From an archaeon (GTDB lineage: Archaea; Thermoproteota; Nitrososphaeria; Nitrososphaerales; UBA183), in NCBI GenBank assembly GCA_021828185.1, contig JAKASI010000004.1, positions 124,001 to 188,000 on the forward strand: a stretch of 64,000 nucleotides of DNA, read 5' to 3'. The translations under genes were made by a program, and so were the position numbers. Shown in pieces: positions 17,043-25,546 of the stretch. A model generated the notes under the pieces. It worked only from the letters and a program-made list of their open reading frames with translations. It searched no databases and had not been told where the DNA came from. The first letter of the stretch is position 1. Each line of letters begins with the position of its first letter.

Positions 17043-17167
17043 TCCGTTCTCAGACATATGATAATGTGATTTAGAATTCCATGTGCAAAACTGTGGTGGC
17101 GCTGCTCAAAACCCGACGACCGAGCGCCGAGCGGCTGAAAGAAAAGCAGGGAGCCTTGCCCCGTTGT

Positions 17168-18097
17168 CTAATAGAGAGCTTCTTGTCTCCCTGGGGTCAC
17201 TTTCCCCCATTCGCCATTTCCCAGTTTCTGAATTACGCCCTCACGAGTGAGTTGATGGGTCAACTGACTGAGGGAGCGTGGATGAAGGCCAAGCTCTCCA
17301 GCGAGCTCTTTGGTCTTGCAGCGACCCTTCTCATCGAGCACTTGAATGAACCTCCTTCTCAGGAAGTCAGCGACAAGCCGCTTCTGAATGGGGCTGCGTA
17401 GCCTTCCCTTCTTTGCGGTAAGCCTCTTTAGAATCGACTCCTCTGACAACGCGTAGTAACCGCCCAACTTCTTTACTTGGGGCAATGTCCGGATTACAAC
17501 AACGACGTAGAAGGGATTTCTTCCGGTTGCTTCCGCGATTTCACGGCGGGTGAGCGGGCCGCTGGCAAGGACCCTTAGGATTTCCTTGCCGACTTCCATC
17601 CGATTGGCGTGCAAACTGCGCATGTGGAAATCATTGGGCCGTGCAGACACTTCCAACGCAGTAGTGGCTCCCCTTCGAAACTCGGTTAGCCGTGGTATCT
17701 CTTTGGGTGTCAGTATCGGGAATCCATGTTGTATCATGGTCCTATACCCAGAAGTCGGGAAGAACTTCTTGTCCAGGCTGCGATGGTGTCCGACATAGAG
17801 ATCTTCAAAGACCAAGGCGGCTTTGATGTCCTGATGCTTTCTGGTGATGTCGACGAATCTAAGGAAAGTTGAATCAATTTTGGTCTCCAGGCGTTTTTGG
17901 ACGGACACCTCGACGACAAAGTTGGATCCTGCCAGAAAATCTACTCTCCATTTTATCCCGCTGAATCCTTCGACTGGCTTGTGACGTTCCACCTTCCCGA
18001 AAATCTCAGACAACCTCTCCCAAATCAAACGCTCGAAACTGTCAGCCCGGCTGGCCGACCCTATTCTGCTAGACAATCCCCCAGACGGCGCACTCAA
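17168..18097 (-). CDS. Predicted PD-(D/E)xK nuclease-like protein with C-terminal winged helices
   Basis: A 309-residue protein from a lower-GC stretch than its neighbours. Residues 18-110 resemble a restriction-endonuclease fold: a helix (FERLIWERLSEIFG), then WRVDFLAGSNFVVEVSVQKR, where Asp and the Glu-x-x-x-Lys region match the PD-(D/E)xK core in spacing but with a non-standard last motif. Two HTH units follow (residues about 180-230, SGPLTRREIAEATGRN, and about 255-295, CKTKELAGELGLHPRSLSQL). TTG 18097 is the only start after an in-frame TGA. A defence or mobile-element role is inferred from composition and fold. Confidence 0.6.
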   Translation of the reverse strand: MSAPSGGLSSRIGSASRADSFERLIWERLSEIFGKVERHKPVEGFSGIKWRVDFLAGSNFVVEVSVQKRLETKIDSTFLRFVDITRKHQDIKAALVFEDLYVGHHRSLDKKFFPTSGYRTMIQHGFPILTPKEIPRLTEFRRGATTALEVSARPNDFHMRSLHANRMEVGKEILRVLASGPLTRREIAEATGRNPFYVVVVIRTLPQVKKLGGYYALSEESILKRLTAKKGRLRSPIQKRLVADFLRRRFIQVLDEKGRCKTKELAGELGLHPRSLSQLTHQLTREGVIQKLGNGEWGKVTPGRQEALY

Positions 18098-18609
18098 CCG
18101 GAATCCACGTCAACTCTAGCGGCTTTGGGGAACCAAGCTGTCTGTCCCAGGTTCTTAAGAGAGGCCGGACGATCAGACGACAGAAACAGCATAGGCTGCG
18201 GCAGGGACCGGAGCTTGCCTCTTCGCGACATGCCAATATATTATGATATGATATATAATGACCAATGTCAAAGCATGCTGTCCCGAGCCGAGAAGTATCC
18301 GTCCGAGGCAACACTTTGTTCGGGGATGTCTTGACCCTCCCCAGCAACCGAGCTTTGCTGTTTCTATGTCCCTTCGGGGTCACAGGTTGCCTTGCAAAAA
18401 CCTGCTGCCACGGCATGGGGATTCTTTGGTCCGGGGGGGTCGTTTGTGACCCTCTAGGTTACACTATACGTTTCTTCGAGCTGCAGGTTCCGGTTCACCT
18501 TTGGGTGCACAATTGGTAGATCGCTCGATCGGTCCTGAACCACAAATCCACTGGACCACAGATTCTGACCCCTGTCGGCCAAGAAGGTCGCGATTGACAG
18601 CATAGTGAG
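18098..18609. other. Gene-free stretch with a strong AT-rich segment
   Basis: No convincing protein frame was seen in 512 bases. Positions 18235-18260 are nearly pure AT (AATATATTATGATATGATAT and onward) and could be a promoter for the nuclease-like gene on the minus strand, leaving a leader of about 140 bases, or for a transcript running to the right. Short frames here are rich in Cys, Pro and Arg and look spurious. Confidence 0.5.
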
Positions 18610-18637
18610 CCAAAACTTACTCTCGTACTAATTTTGG
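18610..18637. repeat. Inverted repeat upstream of the gene at 18660
   Basis: CCAAAACTTA and TAATTTTGG face each other across nine bases, with one extra base in the left arm. It lies 23 bases before ATG 18660 and just before a Shine-Dalgarno sequence, GGAGGTGA (18643-18650). It could be an operator or a 5' hairpin. Confidence 0.45.
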
Positions 18638-18659
18638 TACCTGGAGGTGAACATTCCAA

Positions 18660-19091
18660 ATGTCGACGAAGAGCTTGAAGTTGTGGTGGAATCCCGAGTC
18701 AGTAGGCAAGGGGAACGTCCTGAATTTCCTGTTCGGAGACAGAGACGAAACCATCAAGGTCGCCAAACTCACGGTCAATAGAATGAAGCAGGTGAGTACC
18801 CTTTCGATGACAAAGAGAGAGTTGAGGTTCTTCGCAAAAGACCTGGAGACGGGGAAGCTGGGAGTCAAATACAGCTATCATGGGTTCTACACCAAACTAA
18901 TCCGAAAACTGCTCTACCTTGGGCTCATGGAGAAGGATGTCGCCATATGGGACCCAAAGCACCGCAAGACCCCGAGGGTGTACCAGCTCAAGCTCCAGCC
19001 GATCTCGGAACGTCCACCGCAATCTGGATTCGTAAAGCAGACTTGGCAAATCGCCAAGGCATGGAACGACCTCATCCAAGAATCGGCGTAG
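18660..19091 (+). CDS. Unknown protein in the low-GC island
   Basis: A 143-residue basic protein. Residues 45-75 (TLSMTKRELRFFAKDLETGK, then YHGFYTKLIRKLLYLGLMEK) look like a winged-helix core, and KTPRVYQLKL may be the wing. It has a strong Shine-Dalgarno sequence nine bases upstream, unlike the leaderless genes around it, and a lower GC content. This suggests an acquired gene. No family was recognised. Confidence 0.6.
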   Translation: MSTKSLKLWWNPESVGKGNVLNFLFGDRDETIKVAKLTVNRMKQVSTLSMTKRELRFFAKDLETGKLGVKYSYHGFYTKLIRKLLYLGLMEKDVAIWDPKHRKTPRVYQLKLQPISERPPQSGFVKQTWQIAKAWNDLIQESA

Positions 19092-19179
19092 TCGCACCAC
19101 TTCTTCCAATCGCACCTTTTTACGGGTCGACTTGGTTTCCCGACGGTCAAGAATCCCGACCATGGTGGTGCAATGCATA

Positions 19180-19203
19180 ATCGACCTTGATATCGACCTA
19201 GAT
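19180..19203. repeat. Intergenic four-hexamer repeat, copy 3 (diverged)
   Basis: ATCGAC CTTGAT ATCGAC CTAGAT is two direct copies of ATCGACCTNGAT. It is more diverged than the copies at 11535 and 16118 but keeps GATATCGAC in the middle. It lies between the island gene and the broken CAP-like gene. Confidence 0.45.
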
Positions 19204-19220
19204 ACCACCCCCGCGCACCC

Positions 19221-19631
19221 TTGAGCCGACTCTGTCGACCTTGGTTCGCCGCCCAACGCTCCAAGACAGCCTCGGCAGAACCGGACATCGCGGACTACAA
19301 CTCCACGCAGGACTCCGCCTCCCGGTTTGGCGCGGCGCGGGGTGCGATGGTATCGGAGGAGCTCCTGTACCCTGGAGGTTTCACCCCCGGCGAGTACCTT
19401 TCGTACCTGCGGAACCATGCTTCGGGGCATCGGTCTGGCCTGACCGAACCGGCGTATTCTCAGTTCGGGTACTACATCGGTCAAGCACCGTATTACACAG
19501 TCTCAGCAAACTGCCCCGTCCAGGAAATCCCCGGCCAAGGGGTCAACATCACGTAGTATTTTCAGAGCCGCGGGTGCACTGTGACTCCAGTCCCGGAGGT
19601 GATCTGGCTCGTGATAATACTGGCTCCGTGA
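19221..19631 (+). pseudogene. CAP/SCP-like secreted domain, 5' truncated and with an in-frame TAG
   Basis: The frame reads as one domain: GGFTPGEYLSYLRNHASGHR, a GYYIGQAPYYTV stretch, and CPVQEIPGQGVNIT, then TAG (19554-19556), then YFQSRGCTVTPVPEVIWLVI to a TGA at 19629. The sequence after the stop is clearly the natural end of the same domain. No signal peptide or good start remains upstream, so the 5' end is lost as well, perhaps to the adjacent island. The CAP assignment is tentative. Confidence 0.6.
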
Positions 19632-19702
19632 CTTTCGAGGTCGGTATCTGCTTTGACACTGGGGCTATCAGTTTAAGCGCCGGCAGGGAGACCGGCTCCC
19701 GT

Positions 19703-20095
19703 TTGCTCGAAGTCGACTGCAGCGAGATGACCCTGGACGACCAGCTGGCGCTCGCCTCCGCCATATCCGACGGCCTCGGGGGCCGGGCGGTAGCCCTCGT
19801 CAAGGACGACAAGCTGGCCCTTGACACCATGTCCAACAAGGTCACCGTAGGCGAGGTCGCCGACGTAGTCAGGAGCTTCGTCTCGAAGCGCAAGGACGCG
19901 AAGGACTACTCGGTCGAAACGGACGGGGACGAAGTCAAGGTCCACACCCCCGACCCCCTCGCCCGCGCGCGGGGGAGGAAGGACACGGGCCAGCTCCTCC
20001 CTGACAACCTGCTGAAGTGCCCGTACTGCGCCTACGTCACGCCATATCAGGAACTGTACGATGTACACATGCGCTCCCACCTTTTCGGGGTGTAG
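19703..20095 (+). CDS. Zinc-finger protein with C-terminal C2H2 motif
   Basis: A protein of about 130 residues. The N-terminal alpha/beta part (MTLDDQLALASAISDGLGG, KVTVGEVADVVRSFVSKRK) is followed by a finger CPYCAYVTPYQELYDVHMRS ending in His. TTG 19703 is chosen because a TATA-like GTTTAAGC is centred about 30 bases upstream; GTG 19628 is possible but would put part of the preceding broken gene into the protein. A nucleic-acid-binding role is likely but unproven. Confidence 0.65.
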   Translation: MLEVDCSEMTLDDQLALASAISDGLGGRAVALVKDDKLALDTMSNKVTVGEVADVVRSFVSKRKDAKDYSVETDGDEVKVHTPDPLARARGRKDTGQLLPDNLLKCPYCAYVTPYQELYDVHMRSHLFGV

Positions 20096-20099
20096 GCCC

Positions 20100-20438
20100 T
20101 CAGTACATCTGGAAGTTCCTCGTCCTGAACGCGCCGATCACCAGGGCAACCCCTGTGATTATCAGCAGCTCCGGGAGGAAAGGGATCGACTCGTTGAAGA
20201 AGAGCACCACAGCGTTGGCGGCCGTCAGCAGGACCCCGAGCGCCAGGGTGAGCACGCTGACCTTGAGCCGGAGGACCGAGCGGAAGAGGTTCATCGCCAG
20301 GAGGAGGACCCCGGTGCCGATGGCGAAGACCGGGTGGTTGACCGCTGCGCCGAAGTCCCCATGGAGCCAGACGGCGACGACCCCGAACCATATCAAGAAG
20401 AGCCCCCAGAAGACGTTGGTTAGAGTCCCGTTCCTCAC
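20100..20438 (-). CDS. Small integral membrane protein
   Basis: A 112-residue protein with four hydrophobic helices (for example VFWGLFLIWFGVVAVWL and ELLIITGVALVIGAF). It has the look of DUF-type repeats in archaeal membrane proteins. It lies 52 bases downstream of the PAP2 gene on the same strand. The function is unknown. Confidence 0.6.
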   Translation of the reverse strand: MRNGTLTNVFWGLFLIWFGVVAVWLHGDFGAAVNHPVFAIGTGVLLLAMNLFRSVLRLKVSVLTLALGVLLTAANAVVLFFNESIPFLPELLIITGVALVIGAFRTRNFQMY

Positions 20439-20490
20439 TTGATGTTCGACTCTGCTCTCCCATCCCGCTCTTTAAGCGTAAAAGGGGAGG

Positions 20491-21183
20491 TCAGAGCTTC
20501 AGGGGGCCGTCCCTGAGGAGCTTCACCACGAAGTCCGCGGCCTGGTCCCCGAACTTCACCAGATACCTCCTTTCTACCGCCCGGCCTGCAAGCGCGATGG
20601 CGCTCCCCAGGGCGAAGCCCGCGATGACATCGGTCGGGAAGTGGGCGAAGACGTAGAGGCGCGAGAAGCAAACCACGAGCGCTTCGACGAGAAGGAGCCC
20701 GGCCACCCACTTCTTCCTGAAGGTCAGTAGAGAGTAGACCGCGCCGATAGACACTATCAGGGCATGCCCCGAGGGGAACGAATAGTCCGTATCGAAGGGG
20801 ATCCTGACGATGGGCGCGCCGCTCGACGCCTGCTGCTGGGCCAGCAGGTAGGGCCTAGGTCGAGCGATGACTGCTTTCGCGACTTCCCCCGCCGCGATTC
20901 CCACGACGAACACCGCACAGAGCCCGAGAGCGACCAGCTTTGTCCTCCGATCGCCGAAGAGGAGCATGATTCCCACCAGGGCGATCCAGAAGTATTCCCT
21001 TCCATAGAGTGACGCCCCCACCAGCAGGGAGTTGAGCGGCTCCCCCAGCTGGAGGTGGTTCGCCCAGAGGGTGACCTGCAGCTCTGACCGGCCCAGGGAC
21101 GGGTCGAGCTTGACGGCTACGGCTATGACCAGGAAGGCGAAGAACGCCGCAAGAGAAAGGAGGGCAAGGGTCCTTTCTTTCAC
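20491..21183 (-). CDS. PAP2-family lipid phosphatase
   Basis: A 230-residue membrane protein with the three phosphatase motifs: KAVIARPRP, PSGHA, and a later RLYVFAHFPTDVIAGF containing the third His and Asp. The family dephosphorylates polyprenyl or lipid phosphates on the outer face of the membrane, for example to recycle dolichyl carrier after glycosylation. GTG 21183 follows a TATA-like TGATATAGC by about 26 bases. Confidence 0.85.
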   Translation of the reverse strand: MKERTLALLSLAAFFAFLVIAVAVKLDPSLGRSELQVTLWANHLQLGEPLNSLLVGASLYGREYFWIALVGIMLLFGDRRTKLVALGLCAVFVVGIAAGEVAKAVIARPRPYLLAQQQASSGAPIVRIPFDTDYSFPSGHALIVSIGAVYSLLTFRKKWVAGLLLVEALVVCFSRLYVFAHFPTDVIAGFALGSAIALAGRAVERRYLVKFGDQAADFVVKLLRDGPLKL

Positions 21184-21344
21184 GAGCAGACGTGCCCAGG
21201 CAGGCTATATCATCGTAGCGGATTCTGCGCTGCCTCCTGGCGCAGGGGTGGTGTTAAGATAGCCGAGGGGTTGCCTGGCCCCTATCTCATTCGCTAACCT
21301 AACAGCTAAGGCAGGCGAAAACGGCTGCCGAGCCCAGGGCAACG

Positions 21345-21353
21345 CATATAATC
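21345..21353 (+). promoter_or_regulatory. TATA box for pgk-gap
   Basis: CATATAATC is centred 34 bases before ATG 21383, the only AT-rich segment in the gap between pgk and the divergent PAP2 gene. Confidence 0.5.
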
Positions 21354-21382
21354 AATAGCACACGGCCGGAATTCAAGCGCCA

Positions 21383-22603
21383 ATGCCAACCAAGATGTTG
21401 ACGCTGGAGGACCTCGACCTCGACGGAAAACGAGTGTTTGCCCGAGTCGACATCAACACCCCCATCCACCCAGAGACCCACGAGCTGATGGAGCAGGCCA
21501 GGTTCGAGGAAGCCGTCATGACCATCAAGGACCTCGAGGGGTCGAAGGTGATCGTCGCGTCGCACCAGGGGAGGGTGGCGCGGTCCGACTACACCAGCCT
21601 CGAGACCCACGCCAAAGTGATGTCCAAGATGATGGGGAAGGAGGTCAGGTTCGTCCCCGACGTCTTCGGGCCGGAGGCGCTCTCGGAGATGGACTCCCTC
21701 AACGACGGCGAGGTCCTGGTCCTGGACAACCTGCGCTTCGCCGCCGAAGAGAACCAGGAGTACAAGCCCGCCGACGCTGAGAAGACCTTCATGATCCAGC
21801 GGATCAAGCCGCACATCGACGCCTGCGTCCTCGACGCCTTCTCCACCGCCCACCGTTCTTCCCCGAGCATAGTGGGGTTCGCCGGGCTGGTCCCGACCTG
21901 CGCCGGGAGGACCGTGGGGAGAGAGCTCAGGATGCTCGACAGGATAGTGTCCGTGGAGAAGGGGCCCTATGTCACTGTCCTCGGGGGTGCGAAGGTGAGC
22001 GACCGCCTCGAAGCAATAGACGCGCTTATCGCCAACAACAGGGCGGACAGAGTCCTCCTCTGCGGAGTGGTGGGGCTCATCTTCCTGAAGGCAGCGGGGA
22101 AGCTCCAGTTCGACCTCGGGGTCGACGGGGAGCAGAAGTTCGTCGAGAAGGCGAAGCAGCTGCTCGAGGAGGAGCCGGACAGGTACGCCCTCCCCACGGA
22201 CGTAGCCATCAGGGTGGACGGGAACAGGAGGGAGGTGGACCCCAGAGAGCTGAAGGCCCCCACTCCGGTCCTTGACATTGGCTCGAAGTCCGTATACGGC
22301 TATTCGCGCCTGATCAAGGGGGCAGGGACGGTGTTCATGAGCGGCCCGCCCGGAGCCTTCGAGTGGGACGAGTTCAGCCTGGGGACCGAGGGGCTCCTGA
22401 GGGCCATGGCGTCGTCCTTCGGCACCACGATCATCAGCGGGGGGCACCTCTCCACAGCCCTCCGGAAATACGGCATCCATGAGCAGGTAGACCACATCAG
22501 CACAGCCGGGGGCGCCCTGGTCCAGTATCTCGCAGGGAAGCGCCTCCCCCTCATCGACGCCCTGGAAAGAGCGGCCGACAAGTGGGGAGGAAGAGTCACT
22601 TGA
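21383..22603 (+). CDS. pgk: Phosphoglycerate kinase
   Basis: A 406-residue enzyme interconverting 1,3-bisphosphoglycerate + ADP and 3-phosphoglycerate + ATP. N-domain motifs are KRVFARVDINTP, SHQGR and LDNLRFAAEEN; DAFSTAHR follows, and the nucleotide side has LGGAKVSDR and GTTIISGGHLSTAL. Length and motifs match archaeal enzymes. The gap gene follows after 37 bases with its own Shine-Dalgarno sequence, so the two are one operon. Confidence 0.97.
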   Translation: MPTKMLTLEDLDLDGKRVFARVDINTPIHPETHELMEQARFEEAVMTIKDLEGSKVIVASHQGRVARSDYTSLETHAKVMSKMMGKEVRFVPDVFGPEALSEMDSLNDGEVLVLDNLRFAAEENQEYKPADAEKTFMIQRIKPHIDACVLDAFSTAHRSSPSIVGFAGLVPTCAGRTVGRELRMLDRIVSVEKGPYVTVLGGAKVSDRLEAIDALIANNRADRVLLCGVVGLIFLKAAGKLQFDLGVDGEQKFVEKAKQLLEEEPDRYALPTDVAIRVDGNRREVDPRELKAPTPVLDIGSKSVYGYSRLIKGAGTVFMSGPPGAFEWDEFSLGTEGLLRAMASSFGTTIISGGHLSTALRKYGIHEQVDHISTAGGALVQYLAGKRLPLIDALERAADKWGGRVT

Positions 22604-22640
22604 ACCCCTATAACCTGGCCCACGAGCGGGAGGTTTAGCC

Positions 22641-23660
22641 ATGATCAGGGTAGGGGTCAACGGGTACGGAACCATCGGTCGGCGGGTCGCCGACGGGGTG
22701 AGGAAGCAGAAGGACATGGAGCTCGTGGGGGTCACGGCCGTCCACCCGCACTACAAGTACGGGGTCGCCAGGGAGAAGGGGATCGACCTCTACGCCCTTG
22801 ACATGAAGAGCCTGGAGGCGTTCAACGCGTCGGGGTACACCCTGAAGGGGACCCTCAACGACCTCCTTCACAGGGTGGACGTGGTGGTCGACGCCGGGCC
22901 GGACGACACCGGTCCGACGAACTTGAACATCTACTCCCAGGCCAAGGTGAAGTCGATCTTCAACGGGGGGGCCGGAGACGACATGAAGGTCCAGTCGTTC
23001 GTGGCCCAGTGCAACTTCGAGGCTGCGGCAGGCAGAGAGGCCCTGAAGGTGGTCTCCTGCAACACCACCGGCCTGTGCAGGACGATAAACGCCATCGACG
23101 GGGCGGTGGGGGTTTCGAGGGCCCGGGCGGTCCTTGCGCGGAGGGCGACCGACCCCGACGACGTCAAGAAAGGGCCCATAGACTCGGTGGTCCTCGACCC
23201 GACGACCCTCCCCTCGCACCACGGGCCGGACGTTCAGACCGTCCTCCCGCACATCAACATCGTCACCATGGCGTTCAAGGTCCCCACGACCCACATGCAC
23301 CTGCACAGCCTGATACTGAGCCTGAAGAAGCAGGCGTCGAAGGAAGACGTGGTCAGGGCGCTCCAGGCCGCCCCCAGGATGAACCTGGTCGACGGCAAGT
23401 CAGGGTTCAAGTCGACTGCCAACATCATGGACTGGGCGAGGGAGAAGGGGAGGGACAGGAACGACGTCTACGAAGCGACCGTATGGAAGGACTCGGTGAC
23501 GGTCGTCGACGGCGAAGCGTACATGTTCCTCGCGGTCCACCAGGAAGCCATAGTCGTCCCCGAGGACATCGATGCCATCCGGGCCGTGGCTGGAGGGTAC
23601 ACCCGGGAGGAGTCGATGAGGCTGACCGACGAGTCCCTAGGCATCCGCACCAAGGGTTAG
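22641..23660 (+). CDS. gap: Archaeal type II glyceraldehyde-3-phosphate dehydrogenase
   Basis: A 339-residue enzyme of the phosphorylating archaeal class. The Rossmann start is IRVGVNGYGTIGRRVADGV. The catalytic Cys lies in SCNTTGLCR near residue 140. THMHLHSL and the C-terminal YTREESMRLTDESLGI are typical. It produces or uses 1,3-bisphosphoglycerate, the substrate shared with the upstream pgk. GGGAGG lies just before ATG 22641. Its 3' end overlaps the convergent DUF998 gene by 24 bases. Confidence 0.97.
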   Translation: MIRVGVNGYGTIGRRVADGVRKQKDMELVGVTAVHPHYKYGVAREKGIDLYALDMKSLEAFNASGYTLKGTLNDLLHRVDVVVDAGPDDTGPTNLNIYSQAKVKSIFNGGAGDDMKVQSFVAQCNFEAAAGREALKVVSCNTTGLCRTINAIDGAVGVSRARAVLARRATDPDDVKKGPIDSVVLDPTTLPSHHGPDVQTVLPHINIVTMAFKVPTTHMHLHSLILSLKKQASKEDVVRALQAAPRMNLVDGKSGFKSTANIMDWAREKGRDRNDVYEATVWKDSVTVVDGEAYMFLAVHQEAIVVPEDIDAIRAVAGGYTREESMRLTDESLGIRTKG

Positions 23661-24281
23661 GCGCGCCCCCAGGAAAGGCATCCAGACGAGGACGGGGGCG
23701 ACTACCAGCCATTCGATCCCGCCTTCGCCTATCAGGGACGCGCCGCCGACCCCGCTGAGCACCAGGGCAGCCACACCGATGACCCCCAGCGCAGTGGTGA
23801 TCTGGGAGAACGTCCGCCAGCGGGGGTCGGAAGACGCCCCTCGCCCCACCTGAATCAGCCCGAAGTTCGCACCCAGGAAGGCGACAAGGGCGGTGATCTG
23901 GTCTCCTGTCAGCGTGACGTCCTCAGGGGCGAACGCGTTCGCGAAGGTCGCCGCTCCCGCGACAACCAGGAGCAGGACCCCCCCGTTCCGCCTGGCTCCC
24001 TCCGGGAGGGAGGAACGCAGCAGAAGTGACCCCCCTGCGACCAGGACCCCCAGGACCGCCACGGAGAGGTTCGCCAGAGAGTGCAGCGGGGAACAGACAT
24101 ACCCTTCCTGGAAGGTGCCGCAGCCGACCGCCTGCAGGTCGCTTATCGTGACGCCGGTGGGACTGTACGCCGGCGGTCCGTACCTGGTCGCGGCGATGGC
24201 CAGGCAGATCACGAACTGTACCGGGGCCGCGACATAGAAGGCACTCCCGCAGAAGGAGCGCCTCCGGCCCGGACCAGCCAC
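23637..24281 (-). CDS. DUF998-type membrane protein
   Basis: A 214-residue protein with about six helices. A short loop SPTGVTISDLQAVGCGTF and CSPLHSLAN between helices 1 and 2 match the DUF998 family, whose role is unknown. It starts with GTG 24281, seven bases after glyA ends, so it is at the end of that operon. Confidence 0.7.
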   Translation of the reverse strand: MAGPGRRRSFCGSAFYVAAPVQFVICLAIAATRYGPPAYSPTGVTISDLQAVGCGTFQEGYVCSPLHSLANLSVAVLGVLVAGGSLLLRSSLPEGARRNGGVLLLVVAGAATFANAFAPEDVTLTGDQITALVAFLGANFGLIQVGRGASSDPRWRTFSQITTALGVIGVAALVLSGVGGASLIGEGGIEWLVVAPVLVWMPFLGARLTLGADA

Positions 24282-24288
24282 GCTCCGT

Positions 24289-25488
24289 CTACTCGAGCTT
24301 CGGAAACGAAGTCAGGACGAACCTGGGCTGCTGGAACTGCTTCACCAGGGTCTTCACCTTCTTCTGGACGAAGTCAGGAGGCTTCTTCCCTAGTATTATG
24401 AGCGACACCAGCTCGGCGACCTGCTCCATCTCCTTGACCCCGTACCCCATCCTCGTGAGCTCGGACGTCCCCAGCCTCCCTCCGTTGTCTCCTATGATGT
24501 TCGCCTGCTCGAGGCGCATGGACAGGAACTCGAGCCTGGACTGGTCGTAGTCGAGGAGGACCTGATGGGACTTCGTATACCCTGCCGCAGCCCCTCTCAC
24601 CTTCACCCCGTGCTCGGCCAGGGCCCTCGCCAGGGCCTGAGAGTTCTTCACGACCGCCTGGGCGTACGACTTCCCGAACTGCAGCATCTCGATAAGGGCA
24701 ACAGCCAGTGCCGCGACCCTGTCCAGGTGGATGTTGTCGACTATGCCAGGGTGGATCTTCCCCACTACCCTGTTGAAGGCCTCTTCGTCGTTGGAGAGGA
24801 TGATCCCCCCCTGGGGGCCCGGGAAGCTCTTGTGGGTCGACCCTATCAGGAGCGAGCACCCCTCCCTCAGCGGGTCCTGGAACTCCCCGCCCGCGATCAG
24901 TCCCAGGACATGTGAGCCGTCGTAGACGCAGGTCCCGTCGGCGACGTTCGAAAGCTGCTTCGTGGGGTGGGGGAACGGGATGAAGCTGGAGCCGAAGAAC
25001 ACCACTTTCGGACTGGCGCTGCGCATGAGCTGCGCCGACTCTTTGGGTTCGATGTTGACGGTCCTGTCGTCGTATGGGAAGTAGAGGTTCTGCAGCTTCA
25101 GGAGGGAGCCGAGCCCGAGGTGGGTTATCCCGGGGTACCCGCCGTTGTCCGGGTGGACCGACAGGATCTTGTCCCCGGGGGTGGTGAGCGACAGCAGCAC
25201 CGCCATGTCCGCCGTGTGGCCCGACAGAGAGCGGACGTCGGCGTAGCGGGCGCCGAACACCTTCCTGGCGATCTCTTCGGTGATGGACTGGAGCTCGTCG
25301 GCGTACTTCGTCCCCCTGTAGAACCTGTCAGGGGCGTTGTACCTCCCCCCCAGGTCCGCCAGGAACATCGACCTCATCTGCGGGCTCCCCCTGTTCTCCG
25401 AGGGGATCAGGTTCAGGCACTCCCTGGTCCTCCATTCCTGGTGCTGCCTGACCACCTTCGACAGTCTCTCTGAGTAGTTGTACGACAT
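24289..25488 (-). CDS. glyA: Serine hydroxymethyltransferase, archaeal type
   Basis: A 399-residue PLP enzyme moving one-carbon units between serine/glycine and a pterin. Key elements are LNLIPSENRGSP near the start, GGRYNAPDRFYRGTKYAD, SGHTADMAVL, CVYDGSHVLGLIAGG, and the PLP-lysine motif STHKSFPGPQGG. GGRLGTSELTRMG near the end is typical of archaeal forms that use tetrahydromethanopterin-type carriers. It lies 58 bases downstream of fixCX on the same strand. Confidence 0.95.
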   Translation of the reverse strand: MSYNYSERLSKVVRQHQEWRTRECLNLIPSENRGSPQMRSMFLADLGGRYNAPDRFYRGTKYADELQSITEEIARKVFGARYADVRSLSGHTADMAVLLSLTTPGDKILSVHPDNGGYPGITHLGLGSLLKLQNLYFPYDDRTVNIEPKESAQLMRSASPKVVFFGSSFIPFPHPTKQLSNVADGTCVYDGSHVLGLIAGGEFQDPLREGCSLLIGSTHKSFPGPQGGIILSNDEEAFNRVVGKIHPGIVDNIHLDRVAALAVALIEMLQFGKSYAQAVVKNSQALARALAEHGVKVRGAAAGYTKSHQVLLDYDQSRLEFLSMRLEQANIIGDNGGRLGTSELTRMGYGVKEMEQVAELVSLIILGKKPPDFVQKKVKTLVKQFQQPRFVLTSFPKLE

Positions 25489-25546
25489 GGTGCCTACGGC
25501 GGAGAGAGCGGCGACGGAAATGCAGTTTTATGTCTTTGTGGGCTCG

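Noticed and set aside
18069..18519. Short frames on both strands in the island gap
   Set aside because: They are rich in Cys, Pro and Arg with no regular secondary-structure pattern and no ribosome-binding site or TATA at the right distance.
21299..22735. 478-codon open frame opposite pgk
   Set aside because: It lies fully antisense to a certain gene and reads as an Arg/Leu/Val-rich, low-motif sequence.
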